Positions 9,516 to 18,973 of a stretch of 64,000 nt of DNA are shown here, piece after piece; within the stretch, counting starts at the first letter, position 1, and each line of letters begins with the position of its first letter. The stretch spans positions 1 through 64,000 of the forward strand of contig CBDCZY010000010.1 in the NCBI GenBank assembly GCA_965224745.1, read 5' to 3'. Below the pieces are notes generated by a model. That model saw nothing but the letters and a program-made list of their open reading frames with translations. It searched no databases and was not told where the DNA came from. The position numbers and the translations under genes were made by a program. Source of the stretch: CBDCZY01 sp965224745. GTDB taxonomy: Bacteria; Pseudomonadota; Gammaproteobacteria; Methylococcales; Methylomonadaceae.

Positions 9516-10568
9516 ATGCCGTTATCACAGATATCAGTGAGACCCATATTAAAACATGAAGAGTCAGCCTATGCCTTGTTAATGGAAACTCACCATTATC
9601 TGGGCGCTATTCCAAAAATTGGTGAAACCCTCTGGTACGTGTCGACCTATCAGTCACAATGGGTTGCACTGATCAGTTTTTCAGCCGCTGCATTAAAATG
9701 TACGGCGCGTGATCAGTGGATAGGCTGGGGTTATCGTCACCAGACGGGGCGCCTAAAATTGATTGTTAACAACAGCCGGTTTTTGATACTTCCCTCCTTC
9801 ACTGAAAAAAACCTGGGCTCACGCATTCTGTCACTGTGTCTTAAGCGCTTGTCCACTGACTGGGTTGAAAAATATCAGCACCCCGTTGTTCTGGTTGAAA
9901 CCTTTGTCGACCCAGAGCGATTTCACGGCGGTGTTTATAGAGCAAGCAACTGGCAGGCAATTGGAATGACCCGTGGTTTTCGTAGAACAACGGCAGGCTA
10001 TTCTGCTCAGTCAGAACAGAACAAACTGATCTTTGTTAAACCCCTGCATAGACGAGCACAAGCGGTTTTATCTCAACCTCAATTGAGTCATCATTTCAAT
10101 CTAGGTGAGATAAAAATGAAAATAACAAAACAGCAAATGCGATCATTACCGAGTTTCTTTATGGATATAAACGACCCTCGGCGCCCACAAGGGCGGCGAC
10201 ATCGACTTTCAACCGTACTGGGAATTGCGGCGGGTGCGGTACTTTGTGGGATGCGAAGTTACGAAGCTATTTTCGACTGGGCTGACAGTCTCAGCCATAA
10301 ATCCAGAGAACATTTCCGCTGCCGTTATGAAAAAGGACGATACACGGTTCCCAGTCTCAGCATTATTAGAGATGTGTTGACGCGAGTTGACCCCAGCGAG
10401 CTCGAAGCGGCCTTTATCGCCTGGAATACTGTTTATGCACAGGATGACGAGTCATTAGCCATTGATGGTAAAACGATGTGCAACGCCATTGACGAGAAAG
10501 GGCGGCAAACCCAGATAATGAGTGCGGTTGGGCATGGCACAGGCATTTGCTACGCCCAAAAAAAGTAG
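9516..10568 (+). CDS. DruA-like (DUF4338) domain fused to ISAs1 transposase N-terminal part
   Basis: Residues 1-180 match the DUF4338/DruA family, with ARDQWIGWGYRHQTGRL, VVNNSRFLILP-like IVNNSRFLILP, VLVETFVDPERFHGGVYRASNW. Residues about 195-350 are the N-terminal half of an ISAs1 (H-repeat-type) transposase: LPSFFMDINDPRRPQGRRHRL and the first catalytic Asp region LAIDGKTM. The frame stops at 10566-10568 right after GICYAQKK, encoded by a run of seven A. The transposase continues in the next frame from VGTLPVGHG. A full-length fusion needs a -1 ribosomal shift or one extra A in the transcript. DruA is known from the Druantia anti-phage system, but here no other Druantia gene is present and the domain sits inside an IS, so a role in transposition is more likely. 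Confidence 0.85.
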   Translation: MPLSQISVRPILKHEESAYALLMETHHYLGAIPKIGETLWYVSTYQSQWVALISFSAAALKCTARDQWIGWGYRHQTGRLKLIVNNSRFLILPSFTEKNLGSRILSLCLKRLSTDWVEKYQHPVVLVETFVDPERFHGGVYRASNWQAIGMTRGFRRTTAGYSAQSEQNKLIFVKPLHRRAQAVLSQPQLSHHFNLGEIKMKITKQQMRSLPSFFMDINDPRRPQGRRHRLSTVLGIAAGAVLCGMRSYEAIFDWADSLSHKSREHFRCRYEKGRYTVPSLSIIRDVLTRVDPSELEAAFIAWNTVYAQDDESLAIDGKTMCNAIDEKGRQTQIMSAVGHGTGICYAQKK

Positions 10569-11308
10569 GAACATTACCTGTTGGACACGGTTCGGATGAA
10601 GTGAAGCAGAGTAATGAAATCAAGTTTGCACCTATTCTGCTGGCTCTAATCCCCATTCGAAACAAGGATATCACCAGTGATGCCATTAATACACAAACAG
10701 AGTTTGCCGAATATCTGGTGGAGCAGCGTAAGGCACATTACTATTTGAGTGTTAAAGCCAATCAACCCACATTGCTAGAAGATATTGAAGTCTATTTTTC
10801 AACCGTCACCCGCCAGGCTGATTATGAAGACAAAGTATCTGTGGGGCATGGGCGAATAGAAATTAGAAGAATCTGGACAACCTCTCAGTTGAACGCTTAT
10901 GTCACATTTCCGCATGTTGCCCAGGCTTATAAAATAGAGAGAGAAATAACGGATAAAAAAAGCGGTCAAACGACAGGGGTAACCGCCTACGGCGTTACCA
11001 GTAGAACAGAAGAGGAAGTCAGCCCTCAAACTGTTTTGCACAAAGTGCGAGGACACTGGTCAGTTGAAGTGAGTCATTATATTATTGACTGGGTGTTTGA
11101 TGAAGACCGCTCAACCATTCGCACAGGCTTTGGCCCTGAAAACATGACCCGTCTTAGACGATTTGCTATTGGACTCATTAAATCAAAGGGAAGCACGGGT
11201 GTTTCGAAAAAAATGAGGCAATTGAATAAGAAAACAAGAGCCGTTCTGGATTATTTAAAGATTACAAATAACAGAGCAAAGCCTTGTGTAGCAGAGGGTC
11301 TGGCTTAA
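10547..11308 (+). CDS. ISAs1 transposase C-terminal part (shifted frame)
   Basis: This continues the ISAs1 DDE_Tnp domain: VGTLPVGHGSDEVKQSNEIK, the second Asp region DAINTQTEFAEYLVEQRKAHY, then VRGHWSVEVSHYIIDWVFDED (catalytic Glu region) and the family C-terminus RLRRFAIGLIKSKG. The listed start at 10547 is only the beginning of the open frame. Real translation most likely enters from the upstream frame at the A7 run (10558-10564). Together with the upstream part the product would be about 600 residues. Confidence 0.85.
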   Translation: MLRPKKVGTLPVGHGSDEVKQSNEIKFAPILLALIPIRNKDITSDAINTQTEFAEYLVEQRKAHYYLSVKANQPTLLEDIEVYFSTVTRQADYEDKVSVGHGRIEIRRIWTTSQLNAYVTFPHVAQAYKIEREITDKKSGQTTGVTAYGVTSRTEEEVSPQTVLHKVRGHWSVEVSHYIIDWVFDEDRSTIRTGFGPENMTRLRRFAIGLIKSKGSTGVSKKMRQLNKKTRAVLDYLKITNNRAKPCVAEGLA

Positions 11309-11334
11309 GAACAAATTAGCCCTGGCCACAAACT

Positions 11335-11612
11335 GCTTGTTTAGGTACAACATTGTATAGCTTTGATAGCTGGTCAAATGGGAGCCCAGCTTCTTTTGCA
11401 TATTCAATAACAGCGCAAGATGAAACGATCATAGCGAATTACAGTTCAATAGGCACCTGTAATTCAACTTCTAATGCATCTCCCATTGCATTTGCTGACT
11501 CAGCAACTCTCGGAATGAATACGAGTCAGGTGATCGATGTTTTAAACAATGACAGTGATAGTGACGGTGCGCTTGATAAAGGCAGTGTATCGGTTATTCA
11601 GCAACCTCAAGA
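11335..11612 (+). pseudogene. Giant gene fragment B: start of a cadherin-like domain
   Basis: The frame continues fragment A after the duplicated 10 bp, reading TAPQT then ACLGTTLYSFDSW. Residues SPIAFADSATLGMNTSQVID with VLNNDSDSDGALDKGSVSV are the first half of a cadherin-like/Big_9 tandem domain of the type repeated later in the gene. It ends at the ISKra4-type insertion within the codons for QQPQEG. Confidence 0.85.
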
Positions 11613-11683
11613 GGGTGTGATTAAAAGTGATGCAACATGTTAAGATTGTATTTTATAGAGTTGAAATATAAAAGAAAATATAC

Positions 11684-11965
11684 ATGAACAAAACCATCCC
11701 CGAAAAAGATATAAAGCTACTCGAACTTCTAAATGAACATCCCATACTACGCCATCGTGTTGAGGCATTAATGGCTATCGTAGAAGATGACGATGAAACG
11801 ATTGAGAAAGCGGATGCAGCGGAGCAACGCGTCATTGAAGAGGTTCGAAAAATAGGTCACGCAGCACTTTCCGAGTGGGCAGAAAGTAAAAATAAGCGCA
11901 ATGAAGCTGAATTGAAAGAACAACCCGAATTACGTATTGCAGGAAAAAAAACTGTGGTGGCATAG
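11684..11965 (+). CDS. ISKra4-type element, upstream ORF (transposase N-terminus)
   Basis: This 93-residue acidic, helical protein (EVRKIGHAALSEWAESKNKR) corresponds to the N-terminal region of single-ORF ISKra4 transposases. It ends just after GKK at a run of eight A (11944-11951). The main transposase continues in the +1 frame, giving GKK-KLWWHSTF, so a full-length protein would need slippage at the A run. Alternatively an A was gained by mutation and the element is dead. The two ORFs overlap by 29 bp. Confidence 0.75.
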   Translation: MNKTIPEKDIKLLELLNEHPILRHRVEALMAIVEDDDETIEKADAAEQRVIEEVRKIGHAALSEWAESKNKRNEAELKEQPELRIAGKKTVVA

Positions 11966-13001
11966 TACCTTTGATATTATCGAAATTGAAGAAACCCTCT
12001 TTCGTGAGTCAACCCATATCGTTCGTACTTTTTCAGATCAAGCGAATGTGACCTGCCGAAGTACCTCGACGCCTTTACAACGGGCCATCACAGATTTTGG
12101 AGCAGACCAGCCATTTGGCCAAGTCAACGCTAAACTCCAAGAACATTATGGAATAGAGGTACCGGTGAGTAGTATTAGGTTCATCACAGAGCATCATGGC
12201 AAAGCGATATTTGAACAAACAGACCTTGTCAGTGACTGGCCAGATACCTCAGGTACAAAACACGTCATTGCAGAGACAGATGGAGGCATGGTTCCTGTGG
12301 TGACCATTGATCCTGAAGCAAAAGATAAGCGAAAAGAAAAAACACTGGGCTGGCAAGAACTGCGACTTTGTATTGCCCATGAATGTGGCAGTCGGACGCT
12401 GCATTATGGAGGAAACTTTTCTGGGGGTATTGAAGAAACAGGTCGCCAGTTATTTGATTGCGCGATGAATGTAAACTTTGGCCAACAAACACACGTGCAT
12501 TCGGTAGGCGATGGCGCATCCTGGATCAAGCGCCAAGTGGATGAACAATTTGGCGAAAATGGAACCTATTTAATCGACTTAATGCATCTTTGTGAATACT
12601 TGGCAGAAGCGGCACCTAGCTGTACAGGTGACTCGGCATTATGGTTAGATGAACAAAAACAACGTTTGAAAATCAATCAGGCCAGCCTTGTTCTTGAAAC
12701 CCTATTGCCGTTTCTTGAACCATCCGAAACGGATGATGAGAAAGCGCCGGTTCGTAGGGCTTACCGCTACTTGAGAAATCGTCTGGATCAAGTTGATTAT
12801 CAAGGTGCGATAGAAAAAGGACTTCCAATCGGTTCAGGTGAAATTGAAAGCGCTCACCGTTACATTGTTCAAGCTCGGCTTAAGCGTCCTGGAGCTTGGT
12901 GGTCACCCAATAATATAGATTATATGTTGGCTTTGCGATTATGTAGAATCAATCAACGATGGGAAAATTACTGGCAAGATGTTAGGCAAAAGGCGGCATG
13001 A
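11937..13001 (+). CDS. ISKra4 family transposase, main part
   Basis: The 354-residue frame has the ISKra4/UPF0236-like layout. KLWWHSTFDIIEIEETLFRE opens the domain, followed by LQRAITDFGADQPF and EHYGIEVPVSSIRFITEHHG. A putative first catalytic Asp is in AETDGGMVP, a second in VGDGASWIKRQ, and a C-terminal Glu in GSGEIESAHRYIVQARLKRPG. The product cuts and inserts the element. The first residues of the open frame (TTG at 11937) overlap the upstream ORF, and the biological start is probably via frameshift from 11684. Confidence 0.82.
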   Translation: MQEKKLWWHSTFDIIEIEETLFRESTHIVRTFSDQANVTCRSTSTPLQRAITDFGADQPFGQVNAKLQEHYGIEVPVSSIRFITEHHGKAIFEQTDLVSDWPDTSGTKHVIAETDGGMVPVVTIDPEAKDKRKEKTLGWQELRLCIAHECGSRTLHYGGNFSGGIEETGRQLFDCAMNVNFGQQTHVHSVGDGASWIKRQVDEQFGENGTYLIDLMHLCEYLAEAAPSCTGDSALWLDEQKQRLKINQASLVLETLLPFLEPSETDDEKAPVRRAYRYLRNRLDQVDYQGAIEKGLPIGSGEIESAHRYIVQARLKRPGAWWSPNNIDYMLALRLCRINQRWENYWQDVRQKAA

Positions 13002-13046
13002 TGAAAATTTAGTCTTGCATCACTTTTAATCGTACCCACCTCAAGA

Positions 13047-13646
13047 AGGTTCTTTGACTTTTGATACCACTACCGGTGCGATCACTTACAGTCATGATGG
13101 AACAGGAACTACTGACAGCTTTACTTATGTAGTGTCAGATAATGATGGCGCAGTTTCAAATGAAGCACTGGTATCAATTAATATTACTGATAACACTTGC
13201 GGTAATAGCGTAGAGTTCGATGGCACTAGCGACTGGATAAATATTCCTGATCAATCGTTTGCAGGCGACTTTACCATAGAAGCATGGATTAAATTTGCAC
13301 CTGGCGTCGATAATAAGGATGCTCTTGTTGGTGAAATAGGATTTGGTCAAGATATTAATTTTTTTGAAGGGAAGATGCGTTTGTTTGCCGGTAGTGATCG
13401 AATAACGGCGAATACACCAATAGCGGCTGGTCAATGGACGCATGTCGCGATCACTCGTTCTGGTAGTATCTTGACAGCTTATTATAATGGCGTTGAAGAT
13501 GGAACAGGAACCTGGGCTGGTGTTTTTACGCCGAAAGCATTGGGGCGGGGTGCCATTAGCAATAATGGTCAGTTTGGAGGGGTGATGGATGATGTACGTT
13601 TTTGGAATATTGCAAGAACTCCTTCAGAAATTAATCAAAATTATAA
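13047..13646 (+). pseudogene. Giant gene fragment C: cadherin-like second half plus LamG
   Basis: It continues in frame after the 9-bp duplication as EGSLTFDTTTGAITYSHDGTG, finishing the cadherin-like domain begun in fragment B. It then runs into a LamG/concanavalin-like domain: VEFDGTSDWINIPDQSFAGD, FTIEAWIKFAPG, GQWTHVAITRSG and MDDVRFWNIARTPSEINQNYN. It is cut at the TATAA duplication by IS1380 copy 2. The LamG tail continues in fragment D. Confidence 0.85.
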
Positions 13647-15302
13647 CCTGAATCCGTGACTTAAAGTGCATCCACCAATCCTTGGGAAGCCACATTAACA
13701 TTTCAACGTTTTAATACCTTGTTATTATTTGAAATAGCTAATAATACGAGCACACTGAGGCTTTTTAAGCATCAATAGCTCTCAATTGACACCAAATTCT
13801 GTACACCAGGCACTGCTATCCCTGAGAGACATGTTCTCGCATTTTTCTTAAGAATAGTGTGGCGTTATCCTGATGCTAAGCGATGGTAGGTTGACTCAAA
13901 TGCTAAAAAACCCGGGCAGTGTTTGGAGAAACGAAGTTTTATTCGTCGCCCGGCATGGATGACCCGAGCCGCTAGGTACATTAGTTCCTGTATAACCGTT
14001 TTTATTCGCCTTCTTTTGGCCGGATGACGGACAGGACTGATGTTGCCTATGAGCCCGATTAAGCCGATCCAACGCAAGATATTGTAACTATAAGCGCTCA
14101 ATGCCATGATCAAGTCGTTGGTGGCAAATTTGCCCGAAGGTAAGCGTTCGATATCGAGGTCGGTTTTAAATTCACTGTGGAATTGTTCGGAAGTGGCATG
14201 ATCTTGGTAAAGAGCAATGATCTGTTCATCAGCGTAGGCGAGCGAATTTAATGAGGTCCACCAGCCTTCTATTTCTATCTCAGGGATTAACAGCATTTGA
14301 CCCTCTGCATCCATAGTTCTTTCGATAACCCGCATGACGCGGCGGAAGCGATAGGTTTGCCCGTCTTGTTGTTGGGTTTCTTGGACACTGAACAAGGCGA
14401 CCCGTTTGCCGACCCTCGGCGTTGTCCATTTGCCTTGTTGTTCAGCCAAGGCTAACCAAGCCTCCAGGTCTTGTTTTCTGGGGTTCCATTTCAGGATAGA
14501 GTCCACTTGGTTTTGGTGCAGCCAGACACGGGTATCCAAGGCATCATGTCCGCTATCCAAACGCACCAGCAGCGGAGCCTCAGTCAAGCACCGAGCATAT
14601 TCAATGACGCGGTCCAGCGTCCTTTGAAAACCGTTTTGACAATGCTGCTTACCCTCTCGAAGTTCATTAAGCAGACACCAACCCTCATTACCCAGATAAG
14701 CCGCAATCGGCGCATAGCCATCATGGCCTTTATAGGTTCTGGAAACACCTTCCTTCTGGGTCTTCTCATTGTTCATCGGATACACATCAATATCCAATGC
14801 GACATGATGGGTGGCCAATGGCGTCACCGGTACCCCGGCATGAGTCAGAAATTCAATATTACATTGTTGCATGATGACCAATAGCGCTTCAGCCTCTTCA
14901 TCCAGTCGTTGTCTTAATCTTGCGCTTGAGGGTACGCGCTTAATCGACAGCGCGTTCTTGAAGTAGTCATCATCTCGGTAGTTCTCGATTGCTTCGAAGT
15001 CGCTTTTGCCTAAACATAGCGTTCCAATGTATGATTTGATGATGTCGCTGTGCGAAATGCCATGGCGTAAAGGAATGCCGGCCTTGAGCACTTTATGAAT
15101 AGTGCCATATCGATTTAAACACAAGCCAACTAAGGCCAAACCAGAATGACTTGTATAAGTTTCTGTTGTGGATTGTTCGATGATAAGACGTTTCATTTTG
15201 CACTTGTTGGGTGAAGTTTTTAACGCCTCTATTTTAACACTTTATTGCTTATTAATCAGCTAGATAACTCATTATATTAACTTCTTAAATCACGGATTAA
15301 GG
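13647..15302 (-). mobile_element. IS1380 family element, copy 2 (complete)
   Basis: A complete 1656-bp element with ends CCTGAATCCGTGACTTAA and, inverted, CCTTAATCCGTGATTTAA. It is flanked by a 5-bp target duplication TATAA (13642-13646 and 15303-15307). It holds one intact transposase gene on the minus strand and lies in inverted orientation relative to copy 1. Confidence 0.95.
13865..15196 (-). CDS. IS1380 family transposase (intact)
   Basis: This 443-residue protein has the IS1380 DDE arrangement: first Asp in VALDIDVYPM, second in LVRLDSGHDALDTR and Glu in DHATSEQFHSEFKTD, followed by the C-terminal YLAARVIHAGRRIKLRFSKH. The ATG at 15196 matches the start in copy 1. Because both terminal repeats, the target duplication and the whole frame are intact, this copy could be active and could be the source of IS1380 movement in this genome. 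Confidence 0.95.
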   Translation of the reverse strand: MKRLIIEQSTTETYTSHSGLALVGLCLNRYGTIHKVLKAGIPLRHGISHSDIIKSYIGTLCLGKSDFEAIENYRDDDYFKNALSIKRVPSSARLRQRLDEEAEALLVIMQQCNIEFLTHAGVPVTPLATHHVALDIDVYPMNNEKTQKEGVSRTYKGHDGYAPIAAYLGNEGWCLLNELREGKQHCQNGFQRTLDRVIEYARCLTEAPLLVRLDSGHDALDTRVWLHQNQVDSILKWNPRKQDLEAWLALAEQQGKWTTPRVGKRVALFSVQETQQQDGQTYRFRRVMRVIERTMDAEGQMLLIPEIEIEGWWTSLNSLAYADEQIIALYQDHATSEQFHSEFKTDLDIERLPSGKFATNDLIMALSAYSYNILRWIGLIGLIGNISPVRHPAKRRRIKTVIQELMYLAARVIHAGRRIKLRFSKHCPGFLAFESTYHRLASG

Positions 15303-15307
15303 TATAA

Positions 15308-18300
15308 TCAAATGGATCTTTCACCTCAATCTGGTCTTGTTGGTTACTGGAAATTTGACCAAGGGGGTCAGGTTGTTGTCGACTCAAGTGGATCAGGTAA
15401 CGATGGTTCATTAGGCGAAAATAACAGCTTGGATAATGATGATCCAAATAGAATTATTTCAGATGTTCCTGTTATAGGGGGGTGTGGTGAGGTTCTCATT
15501 CCTTTTCCACATCCTACGCCTGATCCATCGACGATAATTGTTGATGAATTCCATAGTGGAATTACGCCAGGTACATGGGTTATTCAGGAACCAAGTACTT
15601 CAGTATTTCCATTTGAAGTGACTCCCGATAAACTTACAATAACAGGTGGTGATGACAACCAACATTTGAGGAGATTGAATACATCGATTGATATAAGTCG
15701 ACCCTATGCGATGCAGACAACGTTTAAAATTAATACCATTGGGGGTGTTCAGTCTTATGCCATGCATTTTTTACAAGATGACCAAGCACCGTCTGAACTT
15801 ATTAATTCCTGGGCATTAAATGTGGATTTGACAAATGGCGCATCTAATGGTCTTGTGAAACATATGGGTTTTCAGGATGGTGTTTTCCAGGCAACTGGAC
15901 AACATAATGCGGGTTGGGCACAACCATTTACCAGTTATATATTCCGTGTTGATGTTAATACAAGACTAAATGGCTCGTTTAGCCCCAATTGGGTGACCGG
16001 TAAGATCATGACTTTGTATGGTGATGTATTAGATTTGTTCGAGATTGATTATACAAATTTCCCTTGGCAACCTACTCAGGGTCAATTTGCGAGCATAGGG
16101 CTTAATGTTCATGGTTCAAACACTGAGACCAAGAATTTAATTGTATGGTATACGGATGGGTTGCCTGCAGGAAATCGCCCGCCATTAGCTAGTGCTGGTA
16201 CGGATCAAACGGTCATTGATACCAACGAAGATGGCTTTGAAACGGTCACTTTTGACGGAAGTTTATCGAATGATCCAGATGGCGATAGTTTGACTTACAC
16301 TTGGAATGAAGACACTACGCTGTTGGGAACTGGTCAAAGTATAAATGCTGATTTAAATTTAGGTGAGCATACTATTACTTTGACGGTGAATGATGGACAA
16401 GGGCATGAGGCAAGCGATAGTGTTATTATTACGGTAAATGCAGTGGGTAATAATATACCTCCAGTTGCACAGGATGATATGGCCGGTCCAATCCTAGAGG
16501 GCAGTTTTATTACCATAGATGTATTGGCCAATGATCTAGACGATGGCACGCTAGTACCGGGTTCAGTCCTAGAGGTTACGCCGCCGAGTCATGGATCAAC
16601 CAGTATTGATTTAGTGACGGGTCAGATTACTTATACCGATGATGGGACATCAACGGCTGATGATAGTTTTACCTACACAGTAGAAGATAATCTTGGCGGG
16701 GTATCAAATGAAGCCACGGTAACTGTTTCGATTATTCAAACGAATGACAATTGTGGAAGAAGTTTATCGTTGGATGGCAATGATGATTGGATAAATGTAC
16801 CAAATCTAGTATTGTCGGGTGACTTTACTATTGAAGCATGGGTTAAACTAGCGCCTGGTATAGATAACAAGGATGCAATTGTAGGACAAGAAGGCACTGG
16901 GCCGGACATTAATTTTTTCGGAGGACAAGCACGTTTATATACGGCATCAACACCGATAGACGCAATCACTGCATCAACTTCAATACAAGCTGATACTTGG
17001 GTACATGTAGCAATTACTCGCTCTGGCTCTAATCTGTCGTTCTATTTGAATGGTTTATTGGACGCAATGGGGACTTGGGCAGAAAATTTTCCAATCCAAG
17101 CATTGGGACGTGGCAACCTTAGTACTAGCATTGGTGGTTATTTAGAAGGCGAGCTGGATGAAGTACGGATCTGGACAGTGGCACGAAGTGGTGGAGAGAT
17201 CAGTGCGAACTACAATCAAAGTGTATCCGTTGGAAGCACGGGGTTAGCGGCTTATTGGACGTTTAATGAGAGTGGTCAGGCGGTAGTAGACGAGAGTGGT
17301 TCAGGCAATGATGGTTCATTGGGTATTGGAGCAGGCGTAGGCAGTGATGATCCGGTGCGTACTGTTTCCACAGCGCCAATCACTGAAAATTGTAATGGTG
17401 GAGGCAACCAAACGCCGGTAGCGGTAGATGACAGCGCAGGCCCGATAGATCCGAGTGCATCGGTAGCAATAGATGTATTGGCCAATGATCTAGACGATGG
17501 CGCGCTGGTCCCGGGTTCAGTCCTAGAGGTTACGCCGCCGAGTCATGGATCAACCAGTGTTGATTTAGTGACGGGTCAGATCACTTATACCGATGATGGC
17601 ACGTTAACGGCGGATGATACCTTCACCTATACGGTAGAAGATGATCAAGGAGTCGTGTCCAATGCAGCCACGGTAACGGTCAGTATCAATACGAGTGGAA
17701 ATCAAACACCGGTAGCGGTAGATGACAGTGCAGGCCCGGTTGATCCGAGTGGATCGGTATCCATTAATGTATTGGCCAATGATCTAGACGATGGCACGCT
17801 GGTCCCGGGTTCAGTCCTAGAGGTTACGCCGCCGAGTCATGGATCAACCAGTGTTGATTTAGTGACGGGTCAGATCACTTATACCGATGATGGTACGTCA
17901 ACGGCGGATGATAGCTTTACCTACACAGTAGAAGATGATCAAGGTGTATTGTCCAATGCAGCCACGGTGACGGTTTCGATCACGCAAGCGAATGGCAGCT
18001 GTGGCATGGGTTTATCGTTAGATGGTAGTGATGATTGGGTAAACGTGCCTAATCTAGTATTGTCGGGTGATTTTACTGTTGAGGCTTGGGTTAAATTAGC
18101 ACCTGGTATTAGTGGAGTGGATGCGTTACTGGGTCAAGAAGGAGCCGGGACTGATATTAATTTTTTCGGCGGCCAAGCACGATTGTTTAGTTCAGTAGGG
18201 CCCGTTGATGTAATCACAACAACCACTACCATTCAGGCGAATACTTGGGTGCATGTAGCGATAACACGATCTGGAACAGATTTGACATTGTATTTAAATG

Positions 18301-18644
18301 GCACATCGAATGTGACAGGCACGTGGACAGGAAGTTTGCCTATTCAAGCATTAGGTCGTGGTAACCAGAGTGTATTGGGTCACTTAGAAGGCGAGCTGGA
18401 TGAAGTACGGATCTGGACAGTGGCACGAAGTGGTGGAGAGATCAGTGCGAACTACAATCAAAGTGTATCCGTTGGAAGCACGGGGTTAGCGGCTTATTGG
18501 ACGTTTAATGAGAGTGGTCAGGCGGTAGTAGACGAGAGTGGTTCAGGCAATGATGGTTCATTGGGTATTGGAGCAGGCGTAGGCAGTGATGATCCGGTGC
18601 GTATTGTTTCCACAGCACCGATCACTGAAAATTGTAACTTTTGA
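15308..18644 (+). pseudogene. Giant gene fragment D: LamG tail, PKD, cadherin-like repeats, LamG x2
   Basis: In-frame continuation of fragment C (NYN-QMDLSPQSGLVGYW). Order: end of a LamG; an unassigned region about 15500-16170 (DEFHSGITPGTWVIQEP); a PKD-like domain (LTYTWNEDTTLLG); a cadherin-like unit; a LamG (WVHVAITRSG); two more cadherin-like units; and a final LamG ending ITENCNF. The three cadherin-like units share a near-identical core of over 120 bp starting at 16521, 17475 and 17769. The last 255 bp of the two LamG regions (17142-17396 and 18384-18638) differ at only about three positions. On its own the fragment has an ATG at 15312 but no export signal, so it is unlikely to be a functional gene. 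Confidence 0.85.
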
Positions 18645-18839
18645 CTAATTCATTGAGCCACAACTAAAGCAGTAGATAATTAGATACATGGAGAGATAAC
18701 GTTAATTGATCAGACTATTTTGCCTTGTAATTTAATAGTACGCCGGGGATTGGTCGGTAGATAATCATGGCAGACAACAGTGCCCACGTACAAAGATTTT
18801 AAGTGACTACATGGTTGTATTGATTCACTAAAGAGTTTA

Positions 18840-18945
18840 ATTGTATGAAATGAGGATCTGGACTGTGGTTCATAGTATGGCTGAAGGTGGGGAGGCAAGA
18901 ATCTTATAGTACCGATGAGAAGCTCAGGTTTAGAGGTTTTTTAGA
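18840..18945 (+). pseudogene. Degenerate LamG-tail repeat
   Basis: The segment AGGATCTGGACTGTGG and, 50 bp later, AGCTCAGGTTTAGAGG line up with the repeated end of the LamG domain (RIWTVARSGGE... and STGLAAYWTF) at 17160-17265 and 18400-18510. It is interrupted by stops and small gaps. It looks like a decayed extra copy of the repeat left behind the present stop codon. Confidence 0.4.
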
Positions 18946-18973
18946 CTTTAAATTGTCGTAATTTAAATCTATC

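Larger units (their letters stand above)
9400..11324 (+). mobile_element. ISAs1 family element carrying a DruA-like domain
   Basis: Perfect 17-bp terminal inverted repeats CAGGGCTAATTTGTTCT bound a 1925-bp element, flanked by 10-bp direct repeats GCCACAAACT (9390-9399 and 11325-11334). Usual ISAs1 elements are about 1.2-1.5 kb. The extra length here is an N-terminal DUF4338/DruA-like region ahead of the transposase. The coding region switches frame at an A7 run. Confidence 0.93.
11613..13037 (+). mobile_element. ISKra4-type element
   Basis: Terminal inverted repeats GGGTGTGATTAAAAGTGATG (left) and GGGTACGATTAAAAGTGATG (right, complement) bound a 1425-bp element. It is flanked by the 9-bp duplication ACCTCAAGA (11604-11612 and 13038-13046). 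A decayed relative with the same end sequence lies at 57584-57794. Confidence 0.9.
8041..18644 (+). pseudogene. Giant secreted GSDH-PKD-cadherin-LamG protein gene, broken by three ISs and 5'-truncated
   Basis: Four host segments (8041-9399, 11335-11612, 13047-13646, 15308-18644) belong to one gene. Each break is an IS flanked by a readable target duplication: 10 bp GCCACAAACT (ISAs1), 9 bp ACCTCAAGA (ISKra4) and 5 bp TATAA (IS1380). With each IS and one duplication copy removed, the segments total 5574 nt in a single frame: 1857 sense codons plus stop. The 5' end is missing, cut at 8040 by the IS1380 copy 1. Domains in order: C-terminal part of a glucose/sorbosone dehydrogenase-like (PQQ-type GSDH) beta-propeller, PKD, a second Ig-like region, cadherin-like (VCBS/Big-type), LamG, an unassigned region, PKD, cadherin-like, LamG, two cadherin-like repeats and a LamG. 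It was presumably an exported adhesive or carbohydrate-active surface protein. Its loss looks recent because no stops have accumulated between breaks. Confidence 0.88.

Noticed and set aside
9516..10568. Druantia anti-phage system
   Set aside because: Only a DruA-like domain is present, fused to a transposase and bounded by IS ends. No druB-E genes or large helicase are nearby.
11353..11643. Independent 96-residue gene
   Set aside because: It is host segment B of the giant gene running into IS sequence; the last codons and stop belong to the ISKra4 end.
16521..18640. CRISPR-like or satellite repeats
   Set aside because: The repeats are over 120 bp long, in frame, and encode cadherin-like and LamG protein domains.
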